A stretch of DNA of 64,000 bases from Fuscovulum ytuae (lineage in GTDB: Bacteria > Pseudomonadota > Alphaproteobacteria > Rhodobacterales > Rhodobacteraceae): NCBI RefSeq assembly GCF_029953595.1, contig NZ_CP124535.1, positions 992,001-1,056,000 on the forward strand. The letters are read 5' to 3'. The position numbers and the translations under genes were made by a program. Below, in pieces: positions 1 to 8,735 of this stretch; position 1 is the stretch's first letter; every line of letters begins with the position of its first letter. Below the pieces are notes generated by a model, which was given only the letters and a program-made list of their open reading frames with translations, was not told the origin of the DNA and ran no database searches.

Positions 1-1
1 C

Positions 2-199
2 GCCGGTCGCACCCCCGGCCGCAGGGACCCGGCGCAGGTCACCCTCTTTGACAGCGTCGGCTTCGCGATCGAGGATTTCTCGGCCCTCACCTATATCCGG
101 TCGAAACTGGCCGAGACGGGCCTTTACGAAGACCTCGACATGATCGCCGACCCAGACGACCCGCGCGACCTCTTCGGGATGCTCCTGCGCGCAGCCTGA
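2..199 (+). CDS. ornithine cyclodeaminase/mu-crystallin family protein, C-terminal fragment
   Basis: Open frame that enters from outside the window and stops with TGA at 197-199, so only about the last 65 codons are present. The readable tail (VTLFDSVGFAIEDFSAL followed by an acidic C-terminus) matches the C-terminal part of ornithine cyclodeaminase/alanine dehydrogenase-like proteins, which bind NAD and deaminate ornithine or related amino acids. The catalytic and nucleotide-binding parts lie upstream of the window, so the exact substrate cannot be judged. A GC-rich hairpin at 250-270 follows and could end the transcript. Confidence 0.6.
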   Translation, partial: AGRTPGRRDPAQVTLFDSVGFAIEDFSALTYIRSKLAETGLYEDLDMIADPDDPRDLFGMLLRAA

Positions 200-249
200 C
201 GTCTATGAACGCCCTGCCCCCGGGGTCCGCCCCCCACAACTTACCGGAG

Positions 250-270
250 GGTGGGGTTAAACCCCACCTT
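250..270. terminator. hairpin between convergent genes
   Basis: GGTGGGG (250-256) and CCCCACC (262-268) form a perfect 7-bp stem around TTAAA; the whole is a 19-bp near-perfect palindrome. It sits between the converging cyclodeaminase fragment (+) and usg (-) and could serve both. There is no good T-run, so this is a tentative terminator. Confidence 0.4.
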
Positions 271-302
271 ACCAAAACCCTGACAAGGCGCGCGCTACGT
301 GC

Positions 303-332
303 CCACAGTTTGCTGCACAAAACAGGGCACAG
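303..332 (-). repeat. intergenic repeat, copy 1 (inverted relative to copy 2 near 15.9 kb)
   Basis: Read on the minus strand this segment is CTGTGCCCTGTTTTGTG then CAGCAAACTGTGGG. The same two blocks occur on the plus strand at 15857-15898 after eno, separated there by an extra 12 nt. Both copies lie in non-coding DNA next to gene ends. Confidence 0.7.
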
Positions 333-347
333 CCGTTGCAGCCCTTT

Positions 348-629
348 TCAGTGCAGCCGGAACTCCCCCACCACGTTCCGCCATTCGCCCGGGCTGATCA
401 TTTTCCGATGCGTAAACCGCACCGAATGCAGCGGTCCCTCGATCTTTTCCTGCCAGAACTCGATGAACCGGAACAGTTCCGGGTAATCCGGTGCCAGATC
501 ATAGTGCTGCCACACGAAGGTATTGAGAACATTACGATAATCTGGCATCCGGTAGAAAAACTCCGCCGTCGTCAGACCATATCCCCGCAGCATCAACTCC
601 GTCTCGCTGCGCCCGTCCAATGTTGCCAT
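348..629 (-). CDS. usg: Usg-like family protein
   Basis: A 93-residue protein with the aromatic-rich core of the alphaproteobacterial Usg family (GYGLTTAEFFYRMPDYRNVL, later LAPDYPELFRFIEFW and a terminal GEWRNVVGEFRLH). The biochemical role of this family is not known; it should not be confused with the unrelated E. coli gene also once called usg. An upstream in-frame ATG at 668 exists, but the ATG at 629 is preferred because AGGAGG lies 7 nt before it and the conserved family sequence begins just after. It is transcribed away from gyrA, with a roughly 190-bp shared upstream region. Confidence 0.8.
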   Translation of the reverse strand: MATLDGRSETELMLRGYGLTTAEFFYRMPDYRNVLNTFVWQHYDLAPDYPELFRFIEFWQEKIEGPLHSVRFTHRKMISPGEWRNVVGEFRLH

Positions 630-699
630 GCGCGCCTCCTTGCTTGCCCCCCTGCGGAAAGGCTGCATTGATTCGCACTTTCTTGCAATGATTTCAATA

Positions 700-718
700 T
701 GTTGTCACTCACACAACA
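700..718. promoter_or_regulatory. inverted repeat in the usg/gyrA divergent upstream region
   Basis: TGTTGT (700-705) and ACAACA (713-718) form an inverted repeat with a 7-nt spacer, inside an unusually AT-rich patch between the divergent usg and gyrA starts. It has the size of an operator half-site pair, but I do not recognise the regulator. Function is inferred only from symmetry and place. Confidence 0.3.
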
Positions 719-823
719 ATGCTGCCAATTGCCCAGCCCTTCGCGCATTGCACCCCATATGCAGGATGGTGTAAGGTCGCCGACAACAAGATATAGGCCG
801 CGCGCCGGAAGTCAGAGGCTCAC

Positions 824-3547
824 GTGAACGATACCCCGGAAACCCCTGAAAACGCAGACGATTCCGCACCGAAATCCGCGTGGCACGGCCCCCAGGTCTC
901 CATCGCGGATGAGATGAAGACTGCCTATCTCGACTACGCCATGAGCGTGATCGTCAGCCGCGCCATCCCCGATTTGCGCGACGGGCTGAAACCCGTCCAC
1001 CGCCGCATTCTTTTTGCCATGCAGGAATCCGGCAACACGCATGATAAGCCCTATCGCAAATCGGCCCGCCCGGTGGGCGACACGATGGGGAAATACCACC
1101 CCCATGGCGACAGCGCGATCTACGATGCCCTCGTCCGCATGGCGCAGCCCTTCAGCATGTCCCTCAAACTCCTTGATGGACAAGGGAATTTTGGCTCCAT
1201 GGACGGCGACGCCGCCGCTGCCATGCGCTACACCGAAGTGCGCATGGACAAGCCAGCCGCCTTCCTTCTGGCCGATATCGACAAGGAAACGGTCGAATTT
1301 CAGGACAATTATGATGGCAAGGACCGTGAACCCACGGTCCTCCCCGCCCGTTTTCCCAACATGCTCGTCAACGGCGCAGGCGGCATCGCGGTCGGCATGG
1401 CCACCAACATCCCGCCCCATAACTTGGGCGAAGTCATTGACGGCACCCTTGCGCTTATCGAAAACCCCGACCTCTCGACCGAGGCGCTGATGGACATCAT
1501 CCCCGCCCCGGATTTTCCCACGGGCGGCGTGATCCTTGGCCGCTCCGGCGCGCGCAAGGCCTATTTGGAAGGGCGCGGCAGCGTCATCATCCGTGCCAAA
1601 ACGCGGGTGGAAGAAATTCGTAAGGATCGCTTCGCTATCATCCTCGACGAGATTCCCTATCAGGTGAACAAGGCGTCGATGATCGAGAAAATCGCCGAAA
1701 TGGTGCGCGAGAAAAGGATCGAAGGCATCTCGGGCGTTGCCGACGAATCCGATCGCATCGGCGTACGCGTGGTGATCGAACTGAAACGCGACGCCACCCC
1801 TGATGTCGTCTTGAACCAGCTCTACCGTTTCACGCCGATGCAAACCTCCTTCGGCTGTAACATGCTGGCGCTGAATGGCGGCCGCCCGGAACAACTCGGT
1901 TTGCGCGATTTCCTCACGCATTTCATCACCTTCCGCGAAGAAGTTGTCGCCCGCCGTACGGCCTTTGAACTGCGCAAAGCGCGCGAACGCAGCCACATCC
2001 TCTGCGGCCTCGCCGTCGCCGTTTCCAATGTGGATGAGGTGGTCCGCACCATCCGCGCCTCTGCCGATGCCGCCGAGGCGCGCGAAAAGCTGATGACCCG
2101 CCGCTGGCCCGCCGCCGACATCGCCGCCTATATCCGCCTGATCGACGACCCATCGCACACCATGAATGAGGACGGCACCTATAACCTGTCCGAAGCACAG
2201 GCCCGCGCCATCCTCGACCTGCGCCTGCAACGCCTGACCGCGCTCGGCGTGAAAGAGGTGACCGACGAACTCGAAGAACTCGCCGCCAAGATCAAGGATT
2301 ACCTCGACATCCTGTCGTCGCGCGACCGCATAATGACCATCATCTCGGACGAGCTGCGCGAGGTGAAAGCCCTCTTCGCCGTCCCCCGCCGGACCGAAAT
2401 TCAGGATTGGTCCGGGGATATGGAGGATGAAGACCTCATCGAACGCGAAGATATGGTCGTCACCATCACCTCGGGCGGCTATATCAAGCGCACGCCGCTG
2501 GCCGAATTTCGGTCCCAGAACCGGGGCGGCAAGGGTCTCGCCTCTATGCAGACGAAAGAGGATGACGTCGTCACCACGCTCTTCGTCGCCAATACCCACA
2601 CCCATCTGCTTTTCTTCACGACCGACGGCATGGTCTACAAGATGAAGACATGGCGCCTGCCGCTGGCAGGCCGCACCGCTAAGGGCAAGGCCATCGTCAA
2701 CATCCTGCCCATCCAGAACGGCGTCTCCATCGCGGCCCTGATGCCCGTCGATGTGCCGGAAGAAGAATGGGAAAAGCTTCAGATCGTCTTCGCCACCTCC
2801 GATGGCGACGTGCGCCAGAACGATCTGTCCGATTTCACCAATGTCAAACGCAACGGCAAGATCGCGATGAACCTGCCCGAAGGCGTCAGCTTGGTGAATG
2901 CCGCCATTGCTGATGAAAACGATGACGTAATGCTCGTCACCGCAGGCGGCCGCGCCATCCGCTTCCCCACCACCGATATCCGCGTCTTCAAATCCCGTGG
3001 TTCCACCGGTGTCCGCGGCATCCGTCTGGCGGAGGGCGACAAGGTCGTGTCCATGGCCATCATCCGCCATTTCGAGGCCACACCAGAAGAACGCGAGGCC
3101 TATCTGAAACAGCGCCGCCTGATGGCCGGTGCCGTGGAAGACGATGCCGAGGCCGATGATGATGAAGAAAGCGTAACCACATCGGTCGGCCAGCTTTCCA
3201 CCGAACGCTACGCCGAAATGTCCGCCGCCGAAGACCTGATCCTCACGATCACCGCAGGCGGTTCGGGCAAGCTTTCCTCCTCACACGGCTACCCGGTCCG
3301 GGGCCGGGGCGGCATGGGCGTCAAGGCAATGGATGGCGCAATGCGCGGCGGCAAACTCGTCGCCTCCTTCCCCGTCGAGATGTCGGATCAGATCATGCTC
3401 GCCACCTCCACCGGCCAATCGATCCGGGTGCCGGTGGAACAGATCAGCTTCCGCTCCCGCTCGGCCGGGGGGGTGAAGGTGTTCAATGTCGGCGCTGATG
3501 AAGAAGTCGTTTCCGTCGCCCGCGTGGCCGAACAGGGCGATGAATGA
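824..3547 (+). CDS. gyrA: DNA gyrase subunit A
   Basis: Breakage-reunion subunit of the A2B2 gyrase that introduces negative supercoils. The 907 residues begin with a GTG start preceded by AGAGG. The catalytic tyrosine is Tyr136 in AMRYTEVRM. The quinolone-resistance region reads [10 protein letters not shown] with Ser97 and Asp101, equivalent to E. coli Ser83 and Asp87, so the usual resistance changes are absent. The GyrA box QNRGGKG (residues 565-571) in the C-terminal beta-pinwheel domain separates it from ParC. It is slightly longer than E. coli GyrA (875), with a short N-terminal extension and an acidic insertion rich in Asp/Glu around residues 770-783 between blades. A small gene overlaps its 3' end by 8 bp. 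Confidence 0.97.
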   Translation: MNDTPETPENADDSAPKSAWHGPQVSIADEMKTAYLDYAMSVIVSRAIPDLRDGLKPVHRRILFAMQESGNTHDKPYRKSARPVGDTMGKYHPHGDSAIYDALVRMAQPFSMSLKLLDGQGNFGSMDGDAAAAMRYTEVRMDKPAAFLLADIDKETVEFQDNYDGKDREPTVLPARFPNMLVNGAGGIAVGMATNIPPHNLGEVIDGTLALIENPDLSTEALMDIIPAPDFPTGGVILGRSGARKAYLEGRGSVIIRAKTRVEEIRKDRFAIILDEIPYQVNKASMIEKIAEMVREKRIEGISGVADESDRIGVRVVIELKRDATPDVVLNQLYRFTPMQTSFGCNMLALNGGRPEQLGLRDFLTHFITFREEVVARRTAFELRKARERSHILCGLAVAVSNVDEVVRTIRASADAAEAREKLMTRRWPAADIAAYIRLIDDPSHTMNEDGTYNLSEAQARAILDLRLQRLTALGVKEVTDELEELAAKIKDYLDILSSRDRIMTIISDELREVKALFAVPRRTEIQDWSGDMEDEDLIEREDMVVTITSGGYIKRTPLAEFRSQNRGGKGLASMQTKEDDVVTTLFVANTHTHLLFFTTDGMVYKMKTWRLPLAGRTAKGKAIVNILPIQNGVSIAALMPVDVPEEEWEKLQIVFATSDGDVRQNDLSDFTNVKRNGKIAMNLPEGVSLVNAAIADENDDVMLVTAGGRAIRFPTTDIRVFKSRGSTGVRGIRLAEGDKVVSMAIIRHFEATPEEREAYLKQRRLMAGAVEDDAEADDDEESVTTSVGQLSTERYAEMSAAEDLILTITAGGSGKLSSSHGYPVRGRGGMGVKAMDGAMRGGKLVASFPVEMSDQIMLATSTGQSIRVPVEQISFRSRSAGGVKVFNVGADEEVVSVARVAEQGDE

Positions 3548-3842
3548 CCTTGCAGCGCGGCTGGCCACGCTGGCCGCGCAAGGGAAAACAATAACTTACG
3601 GCGCGTTGGCCCGTGATATGGGTCTTCGCGTCGCCGATCTGACAGATGCTCTTGAACGGCTGATGGAAGAGGATGCCGCCCAAGGCGCCCCCCAACGCGC
3701 CGCCCTGATGGAGGGCCGCCTGTCAGGCGGCCTCCCCGCCCCCGGCTTTTTCCTGAAACTCGCCGAACTCGGCCTCACCCCCGCCGACCAGGCGGCCTAT
3801 ATTGCCGAAACGCGCGCCGCTCTCCGCGCCATCTCTGCATAG
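3540..3842 (+). CDS. conserved hypothetical protein overlapping gyrA
   Basis: A 100-residue acidic/alanine-rich protein whose ATG lies inside the last codons of gyrA, an 8-bp overlap that suggests translational coupling. The N-terminal half ([16 protein letters not shown] then two predicted helices) resembles the short winged-helix segment found in O6-alkylguanine transferase-like proteins (TYGxLA), but there is no active-site PCHR motif and the protein is too short, so it is not a methyltransferase. The C-terminal half ([15 protein letters not shown]) is predicted helical. I do not recognise a characterised family. Confidence 0.65.
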   Translation: MNDLAARLATLAAQGKTITYGALARDMGLRVADLTDALERLMEEDAAQGAPQRAALMEGRLSGGLPAPGFFLKLAELGLTPADQAAYIAETRAALRAISA

Positions 3843-3959
3843 TTGCACATCACCCTTGCGCCCTTGCCCATTTGGTGCGCGAAAGACTCATGTTAGCCCT
3901 TTCCCATCCCGGCAGTTCTGTGTCGGGGCAGCACACACAGGGACAGGACCCTTCTGATC

Positions 3960-4337
3960 ATGCAAGCACTCAACACCTATGGCCCTCTCGCGGGTCGCGT
4001 CCTCATTGGCCTGCTTTTCCTGCTTGCCGGCTTGGGCAAACTGGGCGACGTGGCGGGCTTTTCCGGCTATCTCGCCTCAGGCGGCCTTCCCGCCTTCCTC
4101 GCTTGGCCTGCGGTGATCTTCGAACTTGCCGTCGGCATCCTTTTGATCATCGGCTACCAGACCCGGATCGTGGCCCTCGCCACCGCCGCCTTCTGCGTGG
4201 TGGCGGCGCTCCTCTACCACTTCAATTTCGCCGATCAGATGCAGGCGGCCATGTTCCTGAAGAACCTCGCCATCGCGGGCGGCCTTCTGATGTTCGCCAT
4301 TCACGGCCCAGGCAAGCTGGCCCTCGACAAGGCCTGA
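3960..4337 (+). CDS. DoxX family membrane protein
   Basis: A 125-residue inner-membrane protein with four hydrophobic segments (about residues 9-26, 45-64, 70-90 and 97-115). The pattern GRVLIGLLFLLAGLGKL followed by a glycine-rich loop and FELAVGILLIIGYQTR is typical of the DoxX/YphA family. Members have been linked to quinone or thiol redox processes, but the function here cannot be told from sequence. It is followed by a strong terminator, so it is probably transcribed alone. Confidence 0.85.
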   Translation: MQALNTYGPLAGRVLIGLLFLLAGLGKLGDVAGFSGYLASGGLPAFLAWPAVIFELAVGILLIIGYQTRIVALATAAFCVVAALLYHFNFADQMQAAMFLKNLAIAGGLLMFAIHGPGKLALDKA

Positions 4338-4353
4338 TAGATATCCCGCACAC

Positions 4354-4385
4354 AAAGGGCCGGGGCGTCCGCCTCGGCCCTTTTC
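4354..4385 (+). terminator. Rho-independent terminator after the DoxX gene
   Basis: AAAGGGCCG (4354-4362) pairs perfectly with CGGCCCTTT (4375-4383) across a 12-nt loop and runs into TTTTC. It separates the DoxX gene from trmFO. Confidence 0.85.
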
Positions 4386-4415
4386 TATTTCCATCAAACC
4401 CCCTAAATCCGCCCT

Positions 4416-5753
4416 ATGACCGAGACACTCCACATCATCGGCGGCGGCATGGCCGGGGCCGAGGCCGCATGGCAGGCCGCCCGCATGGGCGTGCCCGTCA
4501 CCATCCACGAAATGCGCCCCAAGGTCGGCACTTTTGCCCACCGAACCGGCCATCTTGCGGAAATGGTTTGCTCCAATTCCTTCCGATCTGATGATGACGA
4601 ACGCAACGCCGTGGGCCTTCTCCATTGGGAAATGGGCGCCGCCGACGGGATCATCATGCAAACCGCCCGCGCCCATCGTCTGCCCGCAGGCGGAGCGCTG
4701 GCTGTGGACCGCGACCCCTTTGCCGAAGCGGTGACCCGCGCCTTGCGCGACCACCCCCTGATCACCATTCAGGAAGGCGAAATCCGCGACCTTCCCACGA
4801 CCGGCCACTGGATCATCGCCACAGGCCCCCTCACATCCGGCGCCTTGGCACAAAGCATCCGCGCCGCGACAGGTGCCGAACACCTTGCCTTCTTCGACGC
4901 CATCGCCCCCATCGTCTATGCCGAAAGCGTGGATATGTCGGTCGCATGGATGCAGTCGCGCTATGACAAGGGCGAGACAGAGGAAGAACAAACCGCCTAT
5001 ATGAACTGCCCGATGGACAAGGCCCAATATGAGGCCTTCATCGACGCCCTGCTGGCCGCCGAAAAGACCGAGTTCCACGAAGGCGAAACAGCCGGCTATT
5101 TCGATGGCTGCCTCCCGATTGAGGTGATGGCCGAACGCGGTCGCGAAACCCTGCGCTTCGGCCCGATGAAGCCCGTTGGTCTGACCAATCCACATCGCCC
5201 GGATGTAAAGCCCTATGCCGTGGTCCAATTGCGGCGCGACAACAAGCTTGGCACGCTCTACAATATCGTGGGCTTTCAAACCAAGATGAAATACGGCGCG
5301 CAAACCTCTGTCTTTAAAATGATTCCGGGGCTTCAGAATGCCTCTTTCGCGCGCCTTGGCGGCATCCACCGCAACACCTTCATCAACTCGCCCACGCTTC
5401 TGGATGATAGGATGCGGCTGAAATCCCGCCCGTCCTTGCGCTTTGCCGGGCAGGTCACCGGGGTCGAAGGCTATGTCGAATCCGCCGCCATGGGCCTGCT
5501 TGCGGGCCGCATGGCCGCAGCCGAAATCCTTGGCCGCGACCTTGCGCCCCCGCCCCCTGATACCGCCATGGGGGCCCTCATCACCCACATCACGGGCGGG
5601 GCGGATGCCAAGACCTTCCAGCCGATGAACGTCAACTTCGGCCTCTTCCCCCCGATCGATGCAAAGGGCGGGCGCAAGGGCCGCAAGGACCGCTACAAGG
5701 CCTATACCGACCGCGCGAAGGATAGCTTCCGCAACTGGCTTGCCACACAATGA
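4416..5753 (+). CDS. trmFO: methylenetetrahydrofolate-tRNA-(uracil-5-)-methyltransferase TrmFO
   Basis: A 445-residue FAD enzyme that makes 5-methyluridine at position 54 of the tRNA T-loop, using methylene-tetrahydrofolate as carbon donor and FADH2 as reductant. The dinucleotide-binding loop is [11 protein letters not shown] (residues 9-19); the family signature [24 protein letters not shown] follows, and the C-terminal third carries [11 protein letters not shown] and FGLFPPID. Length matches the family. The start is the first ATG after the upstream terminator. It overlaps gluQRS by 4 bp (ATGA), forming a two-gene tRNA-modification unit. Confidence 0.96.
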   Translation: MTETLHIIGGGMAGAEAAWQAARMGVPVTIHEMRPKVGTFAHRTGHLAEMVCSNSFRSDDDERNAVGLLHWEMGAADGIIMQTARAHRLPAGGALAVDRDPFAEAVTRALRDHPLITIQEGEIRDLPTTGHWIIATGPLTSGALAQSIRAATGAEHLAFFDAIAPIVYAESVDMSVAWMQSRYDKGETEEEQTAYMNCPMDKAQYEAFIDALLAAEKTEFHEGETAGYFDGCLPIEVMAERGRETLRFGPMKPVGLTNPHRPDVKPYAVVQLRRDNKLGTLYNIVGFQTKMKYGAQTSVFKMIPGLQNASFARLGGIHRNTFINSPTLLDDRMRLKSRPSLRFAGQVTGVEGYVESAAMGLLAGRMAAAEILGRDLAPPPPDTAMGALITHITGGADAKTFQPMNVNFGLFPPIDAKGGRKGRKDRYKAYTDRAKDSFRNWLATQ

Positions 5754-6586
5754 CCTTCCGCACCCGGTTTGCCCCGTCGCCAACCGGCCCCCTGCATCTC
5801 GGCCACGCCTATTCTGCGATCCTCGCCCATGACATGGCGCGCGCATCCGGGGGGGAGTTCCTGCTTCGGATGGAAGACACCGACCTCGACCGCTGCCGCC
5901 CGGAATGGGAGGCGCAGATCGTCGAAGACCTCACATGGCTTGGCCTCACATGGGATGGCCCGATCTTCCGCCAATCCGATAAGATCGCCGCCTATAACGC
6001 CCGCCTTGAACCGCTGGCCGACCGGGGCCTCCTCTACCCCTGCTCCTGCACCCGCGCCGATATCCGCGCGGCTCTTTCCGCCCCGCAGGAAGGCGTGGCC
6101 TTCGCCGTCTATCCCGGCACCTGCCGCCATCGGCCCATGGCCGACCGCCGCCCCGGCGATGCGCTGCGCCTGAACCTTGCCGCCGCACTCGACGCCCTGC
6201 CAGAAAACCCTTCTTTCGTGGAAACCGGCCCCCGCCACGCGGGCACCCACCTGATCGACCGTGCCACCGCCCTGGCCCAGATCGGCGATGTCGTCCTATC
6301 GCGCAAGGGCGAGGATATCGTGGCCTATTTCCTCGCCTCTGCCTTTGACGACGCCGATCAAGGCATCAGCCATGTCATCCGGGGCAAAGACCTGTTCGAC
6401 TTCACGCCTGTGCAAGTCATCCTCCAACGCCTCTTCGGCCTACCCACCCCGACTTACCACCACCACCGCCTGATCCGCGACGATCAGGGCAAGCGGCTGG
6501 CAAAACGCGACGACGCCCGTGCCATCGTCAAATACCGCGCCGACGGGGCCACCCCGCAGGACATCCGCCGCATGGTCGGCCTCTGA
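5750..6586 (+). CDS. gluQRS: glutamyl-queuosine tRNA(Asp) synthetase
   Basis: A 278-residue paralogue of glutamyl-tRNA synthetase lacking the anticodon-binding domain. It attaches glutamate to the queuosine base at the wobble position of tRNA-Asp. The class I HIGH motif is HLGH (residues 16-19) and the KMSKS equivalent is KRLAK (248-252). Cys98, Cys100, Tyr121 and Cys125 have the spacing of the zinc site of E. coli GluQRS. The truncated C-terminus (ending soon after KRLAK) excludes GltX. Its start overlaps the trmFO stop. Confidence 0.95.
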   Translation: MTFRTRFAPSPTGPLHLGHAYSAILAHDMARASGGEFLLRMEDTDLDRCRPEWEAQIVEDLTWLGLTWDGPIFRQSDKIAAYNARLEPLADRGLLYPCSCTRADIRAALSAPQEGVAFAVYPGTCRHRPMADRRPGDALRLNLAAALDALPENPSFVETGPRHAGTHLIDRATALAQIGDVVLSRKGEDIVAYFLASAFDDADQGISHVIRGKDLFDFTPVQVILQRLFGLPTPTYHHHRLIRDDQGKRLAKRDDARAIVKYRADGATPQDIRRMVGL

Positions 6587-6727
6587 CGCAGCTTCATTAA
6601 TACCCTCAAGGTGTGAATTGGCACGCTGCAGGCGGGACAAGAGGTGGCCGAACGCCCCTTCACGCGGAGCCGAAGCGCAACTGCGCGTAGGCGACAGGAA
6701 AGGCTTGCGCGTCAGCGCGCCGCAAGA

Positions 6728-8029
6728 TCACCGCTCATCATGTGGCACCTCGTCCTGCTCCCGTTCCAACCCATAGGGCGCGACCAGTCGCCAGACATGA
6801 TCCGGCACCATGGACTTGACCCGCGCCGGAAAGCTGCGGCGTAGGTGCAGCACCGTCTCGATTGCCTTCATCTCCACCCGCGCCCGCGCGAACTCCAATC
6901 CGCGCGGCCCGATCCTTGGCTGCAAGAAGGCCGCGATGGGCCGCGCCCAATCGGGCATGGCGCGCAGCGGCAGACCACCCGCCGCCCGCGCCACATTGCC
7001 CAGAAACCCCTTCACCGCCGCCTGCCGCTTGCCCTTATCCGTCAAAGGCCGCAGGGTCAGCAGATCGGCCAGCAGCGACAGCATCTCCTCGCCCCGCGCA
7101 TTCCGCGCGATCACCCATTGATCGCCATCCCCGCCCATATAGCCCACGGTGATATCGGCCAGACGGTTGGTGTAATCGACACAGGTCTTGCACGTCATTG
7201 GAAAGAAATCGGCGGGCAGCTTGGACAGTGGCAGTTTCAGGAAGGGCACCGTCCGCGTCGCACGGCCATCGTCATAGCGCAATTCCACCCGATAATCCGC
7301 GCGAAACTCTAGATAGCTGATCCTGTCCGGGCGCGGATCGATCTGCGCCAAAAAATGATGGAAATTCTCGGTCGTCGTGTTGTCCGAACAGGGCGTGCCG
7401 ATGACATAAAGCCGCTCCAACCCCAATTCCGCCTCCAACACCCGCAGGGCATGGATCTGGCAAGGAATGCCCACAACTGCAATCCGCCGATGCCCCGCCG
7501 CCATCGCAGGTTCCAGAAGCGCAAGCGTCGGCGCAAAGCCCATCCGCATCCCCCGCACCCCGACAAGGGCCGCCGGATCAGTCACAATCACAGGCATCGG
7601 CTTCCAGCGATCGTCGGGATCCGGCGCCGTCGCCAGCACCGCCGTTACCGCCCCCGATTCCAAAAGCCGCGCCGCAATAGCCGTGGTGATGCCCGTCCAC
7701 TGCGCCCCCGGCAAAGGTTCGGTCATCCGCGCCCGCAGCATCCGCCGCGTCACGCCGAAGAACCCCTCCTCACCCTGCCCCGGATCAGCCACACGGCCAT
7801 GCACAGCAATTTCCCGTGCCGGATAGTCCGGCGCGATGAATTGGCAGGCCTTTCCGCAGGCCTTGCCATCCCCCATCCGCGACACGCCACAATCGGTGCA
7901 AAGCCCCGGTCGCGCCGCACCGTGCAAAGGCGGGGCCTCAAGGCCGGGAAGACTGGGAAATGGGCCGTCAGGCATCTGCGCCTCGCTTGCGGGCCGGGCT
8001 GGCCCCTCGCCAAAGCTAGTGCGTGACAA
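6728..8029 (-). CDS. BciB-type FrhB/FdhB family Fe-S flavoprotein (divinyl chlorophyllide reductase-like)
   Basis: A 433-residue member of the coenzyme F420 hydrogenase/dehydrogenase beta-subunit family. An N-terminal cysteine cluster (Cys44, Cys47, Cys58, Cys62) and later VGIPCQIHALRVLE, YVIGTPCSDN and TCKTCVDYTNRLADITVG provide Fe-S ligands. PGAQWTGI, GTPCSDN and RIGPRGLEFAR closely follow the ferredoxin-dependent BciB reductase that converts 3,8-divinyl to monovinyl (bacterio)chlorophyll precursors. No photosynthesis gene is seen in the window, and non-phototrophic Rhodobacterales may carry relatives, so the substrate is uncertain. A small unknown gene lies just upstream on the same strand (21-bp gap). 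Confidence 0.7.
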   Translation of the reverse strand: MSRTSFGEGPARPASEAQMPDGPFPSLPGLEAPPLHGAARPGLCTDCGVSRMGDGKACGKACQFIAPDYPAREIAVHGRVADPGQGEEGFFGVTRRMLRARMTEPLPGAQWTGITTAIAARLLESGAVTAVLATAPDPDDRWKPMPVIVTDPAALVGVRGMRMGFAPTLALLEPAMAAGHRRIAVVGIPCQIHALRVLEAELGLERLYVIGTPCSDNTTTENFHHFLAQIDPRPDRISYLEFRADYRVELRYDDGRATRTVPFLKLPLSKLPADFFPMTCKTCVDYTNRLADITVGYMGGDGDQWVIARNARGEEMLSLLADLLTLRPLTDKGKRQAAVKGFLGNVARAAGGLPLRAMPDWARPIAAFLQPRIGPRGLEFARARVEMKAIETVLHLRRSFPARVKSMVPDHVWRLVAPYGLEREQDEVPHDER

Positions 8030-8050
8030 GCAATCCGTCCAGATAAACTG

Positions 8051-8572
8051 TCAACTTTGCCTTACAGTTCGATCTAGGCCGGTTGCTGGCGGGCGATGCA
8101 GATCGGCAATCAACCCGGCCAAATCCCCCGCTACGCTGTCCCGCCCGGTCAAAAGTGACACCGAATGGCGCGCGCTGTCGCTATCTGTCAACCGAAGACC
8201 CGACATCACCTCGTCCAAGGGCCTGCGCGACAGAAGGACATGCGCCTGCGCCAGCACAAGGAGACGGTGATGGACGGCCTGCCGCAACCCGGCCCAAGCC
8301 TGCGCATCGGTCAGGCGCGTATAGGCCCAGAAGCGGATGGGAACGGGATCGAAATCGCCGGTCTGCACACGGCTCCAGGCCGACAGGCCACCACAGGGAT
8401 CGCCAGCATCCTCAAGCGGATCAACACTCTGGATCACCACATCCGACACTGCGCCAATCCGGGCCGTCGAAATCATGGTCGCCCCACGCCGACGCGGCCT
8501 TGTCCAATCCAGCGCCACATGCGGCGCAAGAAGCGAAGCAGCGAGGGTTACCCGGTCAAAGATGCGCGACAT
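8051..8572 (-). CDS. hypothetical protein
   Basis: A 173-residue protein with a clear ribosome-binding site (GGAGG about 10 nt before the ATG). It has no signal peptide or membrane segment and is rich in Arg, Ala and Leu; I recognise no domain. Its stop lies only 21 bp before the BciB-like gene on the same strand, so the two are probably co-transcribed. Codon use looks like that of the neighbours, which supports a real gene rather than a chance frame. Confidence 0.6.
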   Translation of the reverse strand: MSRIFDRVTLAASLLAPHVALDWTRPRRRGATMISTARIGAVSDVVIQSVDPLEDAGDPCGGLSAWSRVQTGDFDPVPIRFWAYTRLTDAQAWAGLRQAVHHRLLVLAQAHVLLSRRPLDEVMSGLRLTDSDSARHSVSLLTGRDSVAGDLAGLIADLHRPPATGLDRTVRQS

Positions 8573-8675
8573 CTGTTCCGCCCTCCGGTTGCGGATGGCA
8601 AAGGGTATAACCGATCCAGCAAGGATGGGCAGGCTGGCAAGGCGGATTGGTGGCAGACCAAGGGATGCCCCAAAG

Positions 8676-8710
8676 GAAAGGGCGGCACCGTCGCCGATGC
8701 CGCCCCTTTC
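8676..8710 (-). terminator. terminator of nrdJ
   Basis: GAAAGGGCGGCA (8676-8687) pairs with TGCCGCCCCTTTC (8698-8710) with one bulged base, immediately beyond the nrdJ stop. On the minus strand the hairpin leads into CCCTTTCCTTT. Confidence 0.7.
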
Positions 8711-8735
8711 AAACCCTAAGCTCCTAGAACCCGCC

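Noticed and set aside
812-3070. A 752-codon open frame on the strand opposite gyrA
   Set aside because: It is the antisense shadow of gyrA, caused by GC-rich codon use; its translation is His/Asp-rich without any domain and gyrA is certain.
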